A stretch of 64,000 nt of DNA from Nematopogon swammerdamellus (GCA_946902875.1 OX336351.1:558001-622000); one strand, 5' to 3'. Positions 42,190 to 53,691 are shown, numbered from the stretch's first letter. Translations and numbers: made by a program. Notes: generated by a model from the letters alone, not told the origin.

Positions 42190-42335
42190 ACCCGACCCTT
42201 AAAAAGTTAAAAATAATTTCCGTTCACTTACTTAAAGGAGTCGGGGGACCGCTAAGTAAATTCCCGCGCAGCTATGACATTTTATATTTTATTTACATAG
42301 CGGTCCCTGGACTCCTTTAAGTAAACGGAAATTAT
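42190..42335. repeat. Inverted repeat R6 (CCCGACCCTTAAAAAGT family)
   Basis: CCGTTCACTTACTTAAAGGA + GTCGGGGGACCGCTAAGT faces TAGCGGTCCCTGGACTCCTT + TAAGTAAACGGAAATTAT, a hairpin of about 50-bp arms. The same left half is at 63,905-64,000 (cut by the window end) and a right half at 53,757-53,815. Confidence 0.8.
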
Positions 42336-42521
42336 AACACCCCTCTTTTTACGCCGGGGGTTCGTTTCTCACACCGCAGGGATGTGGATAGAATTGGCTT
42401 CCGGTGAGTGTTTCCCGAATCAACAGTGGCTTCGCGAGCACAGATATACGTATAGATAATTGTTTTTTTATTGCAAAATTGTTCGCAAAAGAAAACACAG
42501 TAAACCTGTAAACCTGCAGTA

Positions 42522-42661
42522 AATACTGTACATATCGAGCTAGAAAGAGACAATCCGATTGTAGAGCGTCATCTCTGTCGCACGAGCTCGCACGTCTATG
42601 TGCGACAGAGATGACGCTCTACAACCGGATTGTTTCTTTCTAAAGCTCGATGTACAGTATT
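42522..42661. repeat. Hairpin with 62-bp arms
   Basis: 42,522-42,583 and 42,600-42,661 are near-perfect reverse complements (AATACTGTACAT start, TCATCTCTGTCGCAC inner end) with a 16-nt loop. Confidence 0.9.
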
Positions 42662-42794
42662 CACTGCCGGGTACTGTACCTAAGAACATAGTTACATACA
42701 ATCATTATGACGTGCATCGGCGGACTTATCCCACGAAGATATTCCTTCGAGTCTACCTTTGGATGTTTTAGACGGGTATTTATATAAAGTATGT

Positions 42795-43511
42795 ACCTAT
42801 ACTCCGTTCATCATAGCAACTAATGCCGAGCGATTTCTCTTTCTCTGTACTTCTCACTCTCGCAAAGGGTGATTGAAGTGACTGTGAACTGAGGTTATGA
42901 ATATAGTTTAATTTAAAAAAATTATTGAATTCTTGTTTATTTATTTGATGAATGAAAATTTTGCAATAAACCTGTTTATTTTTATTTTTTCCTTGGAATC
43001 AAGTTAAATATTTATATTTTCACTGTAAATTATTTAATATTAAAATTATATATTATTTAAATTTTGTGCCTAATCTACTTACTTCAGCTGTTCGTTCTAT
43101 TGTACGTTGATAAGTTAACCCACCAACACAAATAATATACAAAACTTCAAAATAACGCGTGAAAAATATGCAAAACAATTAGTACGTTATTATTATGACG
43201 CGTAGGAAAGGCTACTGATTGTAATGCGTCGACTGACCGGCCGACTGCACCTGACCTGGCTACCTGAAACCTTCTCAGAATAAAAACGGCAAAACTAACT
43301 CCAGGCGCAGCGGCGCACGCGCCGTTATGGTTTTGAGATGACTTTCGCCAAAGAGTTTGTATTAAGACGTAATACAAACTCTTTGACTTTCGCATACACC
43401 TATGCTATGATAAACACAACCTTGTGTCCTGTTTGTGTAAAGAAGAGTAATAACCGTTGCGAGAGCGAGAAACCGCTCGGCATTAGTTCCTACGATGAAC
43501 GGAGTATAGGT
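42795..43511. mobile_element. Non-autonomous element with about 80-bp terminal inverted repeats
   Basis: ACCTATACTCCGTTCATC at the left and its reverse complement at the right are followed inward by AACTAATGCCGAGCG on both sides. The interior is AT-rich. A 15-bp hairpin (AAAGAGTTTGTATTA) sits at 43,350-43,385. Superfamily unknown. Confidence 0.78.
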
Positions 43512-44440
43512 GTCATCAAAAACATAAAATATGTGAGAATTTTTAATAATCAAATAATATATATATATATAGGTAAAGATAAATAATTATGTAATAATGC
43601 AAAATATGTGAAAAAATTAAAAAATACAACAAAAACGGTTCCTCGTATTTAACATTCAATAAAACCTAAAAACAGATAAAGATATTAAAGATATTTATTT
43701 ATTTGTCTTAAGTTATAAAACCTTGAAATCTTTTAAATGTAGACATAATATACTCTCATGGCGACAATACACAACAATGTAAACTTGCGTCCACATTGTA
43801 AACAGTGCCACTAGTACAGTATGGGCGTATCTTGGGCGTATCATTTCATGCATTCGTGATGCTGATGACAATATACACACGCTCTGTTTGACCAGTGATA
43901 AAGAGCGACAAATGATTATTATCTGTTTAGTTTATATAATACATTGTTTTGCAATTTTATAAAAATGCGAAGTTAAGCTGATATCGTTTCGGTAACGCGC
44001 GCTAGCAAAGAAAACTGAAGATTATACATATTTATTATTTTACTAACCGATAATTGAGTGGCTTCAAAAATGAGAGTCAAAAAGTAGCACAGTATAAGAA
44101 AATGAAATTGGAAAGTCGTAAAAATAAAGTTTAAGCAGAGTAATATTTCGCCGAAAAAAAAAATAATTATAAAGTTTGATTAGCTTCCTAAACTCCAACG
44201 GACAGGGCTAACTGAACTGCTCGGTAACGTGTTATGTACTTCACAGCGGGTACCGGGGGAGGGAGGCGCAAATATACTAGCTCGGACATCTTCATATTAT
44301 TAATATTAGATAAACACGTAGAATATAATAGTATCAATCTGGAAGGAGCGAAGCGACGTATTATAAAATTATATAACTCTTTGGAAAAACACGTCGATGC
44401 TTGGCCTTCAGTGGTACGCGGCACCACTGCCCCGTGAGCG
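43512..44440. other. No gene recognised
   Basis: AT-rich sequence without coding motifs or clear repeats. Confidence 0.4.
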
Positions 44441-44449
44441 GCACTTTAC

Positions 44450-44530
44450 GTCCTCCGACGACCGGATGTCGTCGTCCCACATGGCGGGTGGTCTTCCCAC
44501 ACCTCGTCTTCCTGTCCGCCGCCGCCAGTG
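44450..44530 (-). mobile_element. RTE-type LINE fragment
   Basis: The reverse strand has CGTCGTCCCACATGGCGGGT on plus, i.e. a TRWDDD-coding end as in the other RTE copies (GRPPAMWDDD-like), with CCTGTCCGCC at the other side. Confidence 0.65.
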
Positions 44531-44539
44531 TACGACACA

Positions 44540-45528
44540 ACGGTCATCCATCACTCATCATCACCTCGTCGACAAAACAAACAACAAACTCATACTTTGT
44601 GTTTCTAGAGTTCTGTATATACTAGGGGCTCGAGGTCGAATCTGTCGATATCACTTAAAGGTCAACTCCACCAGCTTGTCATTCATTACCACTGTGCGTA
44701 GCTCCTACATAGTCGACTGTTGTTTACCATTTTATTCCTCAAATCCGTTAGTTAACCAAGGTACAAGTCAGCGAGTGCTGAGCTGTTCCCAAACAACACG
44801 GACGATACCAATCCCCGCGCAGTAACTAGTTGGATTAGTAGGTCGCATTTTATACAACGTACTGAAATGCGCCCGTCATTAGCCTAACGGAGGCCTTAAC
44901 CAGCCCATTGTCCCTCAACTGGATCGTCATTCTAGCTAGTTTATTGCCAAGAGAACAGCAGGTCAGCAGGTTATGACCTTGTAGGAATAATGGTTAGATG
45001 TCTTACCACCAGTAATACTAACGAAATGGTTAGGTTAGGTTAGGTTGTTCAATGTTCAAATCTCTACGACTACATGCAAACATGCGTGCCCACGACTTCG
45101 AAGTACATGCGTTTTCGAAATCGGACCGGTCGCAAGTCACAACTCAGCCTCTTTTAAGTTGGATTTATTGACAAGGGTCCAGCCTCGTGATTCAAGCTGA
45201 ATTGCCCCACTGAGCTCTACCCTCGAACGTAACGTCCAGGAGTAGCTACGTCGTAACTCGTAACGCGAGCAAAGGCGCGTTGAACACCTTAGGGCTCGGC
45301 CACACGCACGACCCGATTGTATCACCAACTGAACAGTTTATTCGAGTTAGGCATGACGGCCGACTTCTCTCTAACCCAACTGTTCAGTCGTTCGCTCTGC
45401 ATAGTGCAGCGTAGGTTGGAGGCAAACTTTTTAGTCAGCGGCCGATTAAAAAGTTGACCGCCTACTTCCGGCATATGCTATAAAGTTATAGAACTTTTTA
45501 TTTGAGTCGTGGAGAGTCGGTGAAAAAC
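44540..45528. other. No gene recognised
   Basis: A short GGTTAGGTTAGGTTAGG run lies at 45,029-45,046, an insect-telomere-like (TTAGG) motif but only three units long. No gene was seen. Confidence 0.4.
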
Positions 45529-45661
45529 AGTACCCTTATCACGAGATTTAACCTACACCGCGTACTACGCTACGCCGCCGTGTTCTCCGCATCACTTTGT
45601 ATGGAGAAACGGAGCAGCGCCTCTAAGTGATAGATTTACGAAATCTCGCGATAAGGGTACT
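45529..45661. mobile_element. MITE-B, near-complete copy
   Basis: The ends are AGTACCCTTATCACGAGATT and its reverse complement (CGATAAGGGTACT). Next comes TAACCTACACCGCGTACTAC and a centre with TTTGTATGGAGAAACGGAGC. Other copies: 37,028-37,210 and 33,863-34,000. Confidence 0.85.
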
Positions 45662-45745
45662 GAACGGTTGAGATGACGTGTGCGTACGACACGACGACGG
45701 CGGTTGAGAAGGCGCAACCTCGCCATATTGCATGTATTCTGGAAG

Positions 45746-45950
45746 TTTTTTGGATTTTTTTATGTATTGCGGTATGACCAGGCAATGTCACCTCCGAAAA
45801 GATAGGTGCCGTACCGGAGACATCCCTTTGGATTGCTGGCTATACTGGACTAGAGGAGAACACAGCCGAGGCTACTATGCGGGCATGTTACATCCAGTAA
45901 CGGTGGTGGTACCAAAACAAGTGGGTTACAATTTGAGCCTACCACCTAGT
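45746..45950 (-). repeat. SINE body (subfamily of the 52.8-kb copy)
   Basis: On the reverse strand: GGTGGTAGGCTCAAATTGTA, TACTGGATGTAACATGCCCG, CTCGGCTGTGTTCTCC, and TACGGCACCTATCTTTTCGG near the tail. This matches 52,970-53,190 more closely than the 5S-headed copies. Its head would lie at 45,950 but is replaced by a LINE end. Confidence 0.82.
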
Positions 45951-45954
45951 ATCG

Positions 45955-46310
45955 AATGCTCGGAGGAGCTGTTTAACGCGATCCCGCTGTTCTCTTTCCA
46001 CCTCCGCACAAAGCGCACTGGGCAGGGATTGTATCCCTATACGCTGGACTTACCACGGCTGCGTACCAATTGGTTCTGCAGATCTTTCCTTCACAGAACT
46101 GGTAAACTCTGGAACGCTCTCCCTGCTCACTTATTTCCCGCCAAGTATAGTCTCGGGTCCTTCAAGAGAAGCGTTAATACGCACCTGTCAGGCCGGCATG
46201 GCATTCGCAACCCCCGCGTAGGACCGAATATCCATGGGCGTCGTCAGACACCTTATGGGTAGCTCGGCGCCACATGTCGCGCTTTCTTTAAGAAAAAACA
46301 AGTAAGGGGC
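45955..46310 (+). mobile_element. LINE 3' end (Jockey/CR1-like)
   Basis: LRTKRTGQGLYPYTLDLPRL, then RTNWFCRSFLHRTGKLWNAL and HLSGRHGIRNPR: the C-terminus of a LINE closely related to that at 23,275. The open frame continues upstream into the antisense SINE, which makes a 176-residue chimera without meaning of its own. Confidence 0.88.
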
Positions 46311-46319
46311 ATTACGACT

Positions 46320-47317
46320 CAACAGTTTAGCTGGATAAGAACCGGTCGTCTGCCCGTGCTCTAACGTGACTTGAGTGAGAATCTCACTGAGATACTCGAG
46401 GAGGGGTTGAAACATTCGGTTTCGGCTACGAGGACCTAGTGTACCGACGACGTCGTAGTACTTTCAGAGTTCGTCAACATCTTACATCGTTTATATCGAT
46501 TGCACGAGCATGTAGGCCGACCTCACCCCTCGCACCCCATTCCCCTAGCTCCGCCACCCCCGCTCTCGTATAACTCGAATATTTCAGGCTTCGTGCTGTC
46601 GCCGCCTCGAGAATTATTAACTTTACTCTTCGGGAATATTCAATCGGAGACACGTTTGTAATTTCACCGTGAGCGGGGGTTCATTTCGGGCGAGTATAAC
46701 GAGGCAGGTACCTACTGTTCCTCGAATTAAACGTAGATCTACTCAATAAGTTAGATCGTTTACTCAATTTCGACATCCGATTTATTTTCGGATTGCGTAA
46801 ATATGATCACCATGCTTCTGCTTAGAGTGATCAACTTGTGTGGCTCACTATTCCTCAACGTCGGAACATGCATGTCCTTTCCCTTCTCTCTACAATTCTT
46901 AACGACCCCAACTCCCCCATCTACCTCAGACAGAGGTTTGCCTATCTTTCTTCGCACGGCGCACCGGTAAGGTCAGCTGACAATCTCCTTCTTATCATTC
47001 TCTGTGATGTCAATCCCGTGCTCGCCCCCCCTGAAGAGCGGCAGGTCTGGCAGAGTGCACCAGCAGCAGCAGGAAGACACCGTCAGTACATTGTGCTCCT
47101 CGGCGGAGGTGCGGAACGCAGCCCAAGCCAACTTGGTGCCTGGCTACCCACAGCTGCAACTACAATCTTCGCAGCTGCTCGCGTTTGACAGGCAGTGTTC
47201 TGTCAATCGCGGGCCCGACCGCAGCCAGGCACTCGCCCTGATGATGGACTGCACGTCCGAGACGTCGGCCATAGTGACCGCGAATTCCGACCATGGTAAG
47301 CCAAACACCAACCGTCG
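46320..47317. other. No gene recognised
   Basis: Frames of up to about 115 residues near 46,838-47,348 on the plus strand have no recognisable motif. A region with many Gln-like CAG codons (47,055-47,160) could be an old transposon fragment. Confidence 0.4.
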
Positions 47318-47493
47318 AAACGTCGCGTCGGTCGAAACGGCTATGTAAATAGTTTGTGTTTTCGTCCAGTTCAGTGTAGCCGGCGCCACCGAAGGGAAGT
47401 ACTGGCGTGGCACCAAGTTCACCCGGTGTTATGGGCTGACATCACGGATGTTGTAGGTGATGTAGCCAACCGTGTCAGTTTCCATAAAAAAAA
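47318..47493 (+). repeat. SINE 3' half (5S-type family)
   Basis: CGGTCGAAACGGCTATGTAA, CCAGTTCAGTGTAGCCGGC, GTGTTATGGGCTGACATCAC, GTGTCAGTTTCCAT and an A tail. Confidence 0.9.
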
Positions 47494-47989
47494 CATATTA
47501 TTGACCTTTACTTATTATGGCTGGCGGCGTCCGGTTGTTTACTTTATTAACTAACCTCATATATTATGTTTATAAATAAGACAGGTTGATAGGCAGATAC
47601 TGCCTTATGTAATATGTTCGCCGTTTGCCAAAATCTTAAATTTTTTTCTGATATTCTGAAAGACATAATATTTTCATTCTCGTAAAACGCACAAAACGTT
47701 GTCGAGATAGCTTTTCTTCCATTAGTCAAACATTATGCATGTAGTCAACGTGAGGAATATTCAGGAGGTTGTAGACTTCGTTTATATTTTCCAAAGAAAA
47801 TTTATCTTTAATGTTTTCAACCGACTTCCAAAAAGGAGGAGGTTCTCAATTCGTCTGTACTCTGTATGTTGTTTAAACGTATCGTCGTATGATTATACTC
47901 GCATTTTGTGTATCTGTGTAGAAGTAAAGGGAAAATATAAACCTTAATAGCACGTCTCTCATTTGATGGAGTGTCCGCCTTCATATTAT

Positions 47990-48530
47990 TCTGAGCCTCT
48001 TGGCAGGCGGGTATTGTGGTTTGAAAACAGAAAACTTGACATCAAGTCATCAACAACAACAATTGGTGATCCCAAGCTCACGGACGGACTCGAATATCAT
48101 AGAGCTATAAGCGAACCATCGGTTCTCTTGGCCTGTTTTATAACTACCATGGACGGTGCTCTGATAAATTGGCTTTCGTCATCCCTCCTGCCCCCATCAG
48201 TCTCAGTCACGCCCGCCGGACTCGCTCGGAACATCCATATGTTCTTGACAACCAACTTCTAAGAACACATCGTTTATCGAAATTTTTCCTGGTACGGCGA
48301 AAATATGGAACGGTCTTCCGGTGAGTGTGTTCCCTACCACCTATAACCTGGGGATCTTCAAAAGGCGTGTCAATATCAATTAGACGACGACCTTTTCGTC
48401 CGCCTCATAGCCGGCATGGCGCCTCTCTGCGCATGATTTCATGAGGAATGGTGTTATTGGCTGTGTCTGATCTTCCGTTGAAGTATTGGGCACAGACACC
48501 CACGCCGGCTGCATATAAAGAAAAACTTGA
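47990..48530 (+). mobile_element. LINE 3' remnant with 3' UTR
   Basis: GDPKLTDGLE is followed in shifted frames by C-terminal LINE sequence (a YGTVFR/WNGLPVSVFPTTYNLGIF-like end near 48,300). The 3' UTR has GTGTTATTGGCTGTGTCTGA and CACGCCGGCTGCATA. It is closely related to the copy at 6,700-7,860. Confidence 0.85.
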
Positions 48531-48539
48531 GTCGTCCGC

Positions 48540-49820
48540 CTCGATTGTATCAACCTACGAGCCGGTCAAACAGATCGGATTAGCTCAGTTCTCAGTGCTA
48601 TATTCGCGAATTGTTTGATCAGCTAATTAAAGTAAGTGAACAATGACGCATCACACCACCGCCCGCAGACACTAACTACACCTTGCCGCCTTCCAGCCAG
48701 TATAGCCGCCATGATGATGCCGAGCTGTAACCTTCAACACTTGTTTTTATCAAGCTCATTATGTCACACTATGATTTAAGGATGCACAAAACACAAGTAC
48801 CTATATAGTAAGCTATCATCCAGCTAGGCCATCACTGTCGAGAATGCGGAATTTGATACTTGTGAAAATATTGTTCCACCTTAAGGCGAGAATAAGGGTT
48901 AAAAGGTCAACTTTAAACGAAATTATTGAGCTATTGGTAAAGATAACAAATCTGTAAAAAATATATATTATGTATTGATCTTTAATTATCAAACGTAGCG
49001 AAAAAAAATCTATTTGACTACTTTGGAAAGGTGTTAAATAAATGTCCAAAAAATAACGAAAAGTACGAAAATTGTACTTTCAAGTTAAATTATCCTGAGA
49101 AACATCAATTGTTTCAATACAAGACCCTCATAGAAAAATAGATAATATTTTTCCCCACAATCGTAGCGAAAAAAATATTGTTTTCCATCTTTTCAACACG
49201 TGAAATTTAATAAATAGTGTGATTTTCGCGCAAGCGATCTTCGTCGGCGCGACGTATCAGCCACCGCACGAGTAGAACGAATCTCGCACCTATTACATCT
49301 GCATACGGTTCGTGTTTCAATCATCAGTGCTCGAGTAGCACGGTTTGAGTCCTATTTCCGCCTTAAATAATTATGATAAGCGCATTTGAAGGGAGGATGA
49401 ATGAAGGCTGAGAGAGGACTGGAGCAGGAGCTGACTGTCTGAGACACAATACATATCCACAAAACAAAATATAGAGGACGACCGAACGTCGAAATGCGTC
49501 AAGGCCAAATGCGACCCGTCGTCGCGTCGTTCACGAGTCACAGGAAGTCGATCTAATGAACTATTGATCTGGTGAAATCATTCGGAATGAACTGGCTGCT
49601 GAAAGACCGGGAGCGCTCGAGACCGGATTCCGCACAGGAACGCCTTGAGAAGAGCCAAGGAGTCGGCGTGAATCGCAGGTCAGTTTTCGGGAGGCCATTT
49701 TGTGGTAGAATTACGTCGTCGTGAACGCGATTGTTAATATTTACACTGACGACGTTTTGCGGACAGAAGCTGCTTCCTTAGTCGCAAAATAAATACATTA
49801 TTCAAGGTATCGAATGGGAT
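48540..49820. other. No gene recognised
   Basis: AT-rich to 49,230, then mixed sequence. No coding motif or clear element was seen. Confidence 0.4.
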
Positions 49821-49829
49821 CAGGCTCTT

Positions 49830-50090
49830 TAAGCTGGAAGCTCATCTCGGTGTCGGGGGTCGGGGCGCGGGGGAGGCGGCGGCGGCGGAGCGAGTGGCGA
49901 CGTACATGCGGTCTCGGCGTGAAGGTCACCGCGGCTTCGGAGACGGAGCCGGAGAGATACTGGCGCCTCGTCGTCGCCGCCGCCAGCCTGTCTGCCGGCT
50001 ATCGATCCTGCTGCGCCATCCGAACGAGCGACCCCGCGCCGCCACAGCCTCCGCACCGCGCCCCTGAGTGACCCAGTCACCCAGGGCTGT
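49830..50090. other. Unassigned CpG-rich block, open on both strands
   Basis: A sharply bounded GC-rich segment flanked by AT-rich DNA. On the minus strand one frame reads QYLSGSVSEAAVTFTPRPH and later PTPDTEMSFQLKEPDPIRYL, ending in a stop; on the plus strand the frame is also open for 85 residues. I recognise no family. It could be an exon, a regulatory CpG block, or a retrocopy fragment. Confidence 0.3.
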
Positions 50091-50651
50091 CGCGCAAGTT
50101 TTCTGGAAGCGACTAGAAAAACGCTACGTAGAAACTGCTTAACTTGTCAAAGTTTCAAAAAGTCTCTTTGGTAATTAATAATATAGAAACTACTCTTAAT
50201 TAACGAAGCTGAAATTCTTTCTTTAATTTTTAAGGGTTGTTGGTGTATCGGGGTTTTTTATTATCCAAAGTGTTTACTGTTTTTTAGGTTTATAAAATTG
50301 TAATATAATTGCAATGACATTTAAACGCTTTTTCTTCTTTCTTCTTCTACATGTACTTATACTAAAGAACTGATTAAGATAATAACGTGGAAATACGGAT
50401 AGCAATGACTCTGAGTTGTGGATCTCAACGAAACCCACCAAAGGGTTGTTGAGTTGAACATACTCAATTATATCTAGCTTTAAACGAACGGTTTTGTAAA
50501 TATGAATACATAATGTATTCAGGAATAATATACCTTTGTCCACAGATGCCACCTCAAAATGTAGCTACAACAACTGAACACTTCAGTATTTTTTTCAATA
50601 TAATAAAATTCTTCTTGGAATAAAACGCGCTTGCTATCCGACCATCCATAA

Positions 50652-51413
50652 AGCCTAGTTCACATTAGTAGAGTTAGCGGTAGAGTGGACTACCTATTAT
50701 TTTGCTCTACTAACTCTGCTCTACTGTTTTCGGTAGAGTAGCCGTCCACACGCAAAAGTAGAGTGGTAGAGTAGAGTAGGCAGTGTAAGATAAATTAAGC
50801 ACTACAATGAGCGTCGCCCGCCGTAGTTCTGCAGTTAGAAACTTTTTAATAAATCTTTCTGGTGTTTTGCTGGGGGAAATTAATTTAGCTCTCGAAGAAG
50901 AAAAGAACAGAAGGAAATGAATATGGACTCGAGGTTGGATCAAAAGAACAGAAATGCCCGGAACGTCTGCACTCCTTTTGAGAGAACCCGCTGAAGAAGA
51001 TGCACAAGAGTTTAAATTGTGTTTGAGGATGACTCCTCATAATTTTGAGAAGCTACTATTAGTGAAAACGTCTCCACACGCGGGCGAGTGGCCGTAGAGT
51101 AGAGTGGACGGGTGGTGGGGGAAAAAAGTACTAGAGCTACTCTACCACCGTGCTATCCACTCTACTTTACCAAATTCTAGTACTCTACCGTCGCTCCAGT
51201 TCGGGAGTTCTCTAAGTCACATTTTTAGCGAAAATGAGCTTTGAATGCAGAAATATGCAGAAAAATCTGCTGAATCAACCTGCATTCAAAGCTCCTTTTC
51301 GCTAAAAATGTGACTTAGACAACACCCGAACTGGAGCGACTGGTAGAGTGAGGGGGCTATTTAGTACTCGCCCTACTAACTCTACCGCTAACTCTACTAA
51401 TGTGAACTAGGCT
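50652..51413 (+). mobile_element. PIF/Harbinger-derived element with transposase fragment
   Basis: The ends are perfect 34-bp inverted repeats starting AGCCTAGTTCACATTAGTAG, flanked by TAA at 50,649-50,651 and 51,414-51,416. A remnant frame from ATG 50,807 to about 51,080 encodes EEKNRRK, one in-frame stop, WTRGWIKR, LLREPAEEDAQEFKLCLRMT and PHNFEKLL, which resembles the N-terminal part of Harbinger transposases. The catalytic part is missing. A nested hairpin lies at 51,183-51,345. Confidence 0.85.
51183..51345. repeat. Hairpin element nested in the Harbinger derivative
   Basis: GTCGCTCCAGTTCGGG and further about 70 bp (TCTAAGTCACATTTTTAGCG, GAGCTTTGAATGCAG) return in reverse complement after a short spacer. 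It is a fold-back of about 75-bp arms. Confidence 0.85.
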
Positions 51414-51416
51414 TAA

Positions 51417-52790
51417 CGCGGACGAGCCAATGTCGCCGAAGTCCTGATAGACCACACACAACAACAGTCCCGACTCCCGATACTCAGCATTTCGGACGAG
51501 CCGCGTGGCTGGAAGTGATTATGCACGCTTCGGCATCGATCTCCTCCCATCCTACTTTCTGTCTCGGCACTAATCTAGGACGCGGACGGCATACAGTGCC
51601 TGCGACTCAGGCATTGCGCCTAGGATATCAGATATGTGCTAAAGTGGGTCGCACGTACTGGCAGGGCATGCTGCGGAGGCTCAATGGTCGTCTTTGATTC
51701 GAATTCAACAGCTATTTTATCGTACCTACCGTATGGCACCACGTGAGTCTAGCACTTGTTAGTGCGAACCTTGTTCACATGTAGAGAGGGTTCCCTAGCT
51801 ATTCCCTTCTTGCACTCATCTCATAACTGCAATGTGGACTTATTCCACGACACAAGAGCATCTTTAAAGTTTAAATTTATAAACCCCGGCAGGACCGATT
51901 CTTTTCAATGTTGATTTTATTTTAGTGTTTATTAAGTTTTTTTTTCTATATTACAAATAATTCTATTGTCTTTGACTCAGTTTTTTGTGATCTATTTGTA
52001 TTTATTTTTTTCTCTTTTTAATTTTGTATTGAAGATGTAGTTGTTGCTGTTTTTCTGTATCTCAATTTTATGTATTTGCTTATAATCCGTATTATGCTTG
52101 CTGTGACCACCTGTATGCCTGTATTGGGGTGCACATACTACTATGTACTAGGTATATATTTGTGCCATGAATCTTTTATGTTTTAATGCCGTGTGTAGAT
52201 ACTCTGTTGGTAGTTGATATACCTAAATAAATAAACGTCAAAAATTAGAAGTGCGTGCGCCGTTGCTTCGTGCTCCGTATTACCACAGATTATGTGATAT
52301 TTACCTAACGCGTAGGAACCAGTATTGCTGCCGTTCATACCGCGCGCCGCCGTCGCCCGTGAGACGTTTCAGCGCTCAGAAGATTTTCTACAAACTTCAA
52401 AATACCAACTAGCACTCCACCTCTCCATTCCTCTTGGCACCGAGTCATGCAGTAGATGAGTCTTCGTGCCTACTTGCTGCTCGGTAGATACCTAACCATG
52501 TCCCAATACTTTGTTGCTATAATAGACGTGAGACCTTGGCAGCACAACCACGATTACACTCCTTACTCCGATTGTCGGGATATAGTAGGTAGATGTATGT
52601 ATGATACATCGCAGATCGTAATCTACCTGACCAGGGTGACAAGGTTCCACAGGCTATATCGACTTCACTTTAGGATATCGTACTGTACAAGTACAGTTGC
52701 GGTCTGCGCCGAGTCGACTCGTACTATTTCTGTTCGTTTTACGACGACTCTCCGTGCGCGCGCCGCCACCGCGCCGGTCGGGAGGTAAGC
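51417..52790. other. No gene recognised
   Basis: T-rich sequence at 51,910-52,240 ends in AATAAATAAACGTC, like a LINE 3' end, but I cannot assign it. No coding motif. Confidence 0.4.
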
Positions 52791-52793
52791 GGC

Positions 52794-53194
52794 GGGTGGC
52801 CGAGTCGTTTGGGCATCGGCTTCTCATGCGAGAGGTCCGAGGTTTGAATCCGGTCGGCGTGTACCAATGAGTTTTTTCTGACGAAAAAAATGTACGTGCA
52901 TACCTACACCTGCTGCTTCACCGTTCGGAACCGGTGTAAAACTGTAGGTCCCTTCCCTCGCCCCTTACTAGGTGGTAGGCTCAAATTGTAGCCGACTGGG
53001 TTGGTACCACCGTACTGGATGTAAGATGGCCGCATAGCAGCCTCGGCTGTGTTCTCCTCTATAGTTCAGTATAGCCAGCAATCCAGGGAAGTCTCCGGTA
53101 TGGCACCTACCTTCTCGGAGGTGATATTGGATGGTCGGAGCATGCGTTTTGGCCCCTCCGACTCGGCCACCCATACTGGATTACATAAAAAAAA
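52794..53194 (+). repeat. SINE with tRNA-like head and the 5S-family body
   Basis: 52,794-52,851 reads GGGTGGCCGAGTCGTTTGGG (A box like tRNA-Leu/Ser) and then GAGGTCCGAGGTTTGAATCC (B box). After CGTTCGGAACCGGTG comes the body AAAACTGTAGGTCCCTTCCC, TACTAGGTGGTAGG, CAGTATAGCCAGC and the tail TTACAT plus A run. The body is that of the 5S-headed SINE, so two pol III promoter types share one body. It is not a functional tRNA gene: the arms do not fold. Confidence 0.85.
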
Positions 53195-53433
53195 TCGGGC
53201 GAATGCTTCACTTGAACGTGCGCGCGCGCCGTGTTGTCGTTTCGAACGTGCGCAACGATTCGCGGAATCTTTATCTTTTCAGTAAATCACAACAGAGATC
53301 AATATGACGATCCGGCATGTGCGCCGAAAGGGGTCGAGTCCGTATACTAAATACTAACTTCACTGCTCTGTGGTAATACCTATCTGAAGCCAACGGGCTT
53401 GTAGATCCGAAATTATGCTTCTGGCATGATACC

Positions 53434-53690
53434 GGATAGGTGACCGCCGCTCGACCGTTGGAGGCTGACCGTGGTTCAGATTTCACGTAAAACTGTAGGA
53501 CCCTTCCCATTTTACCTTATGTACTAGGTTGTAGGGTTTAACCCGCCCGGGTTGATACCACCGCACTGAATGAAAAGTCTGTTGAAACGGCTATGTAAAT
53601 AGCTCGTGTTTTCCGCCCAGTTCAGTGTAGCCGACACGACCGAGGGGAAGCACTGACATGGTATCTAGTTCACCAAGTTGTTTACATCCG
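53434..53690 (+). repeat. 5S-type SINE, truncated copy
   Basis: Begins GATAGGTGACCGCCGCTCGA, near the C box, then TGTAGGACCCTTCCC, GGTTGTAGGGTTTAACCCGC and GTTCAGTGTAGCCGACACGA. It is cut at the 3' end by an RTE-type LINE fragment. Confidence 0.85.
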
Positions 53691-53691
53691 A

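Noticed and set aside
45029..45046. Telomeric TTAGG array
   Set aside because: Only three units, interstitial and imperfect.
52794..52865. Functional tRNA gene
   Set aside because: A and B boxes are present but the acceptor and anticodon stems do not pair, and a SINE body follows.
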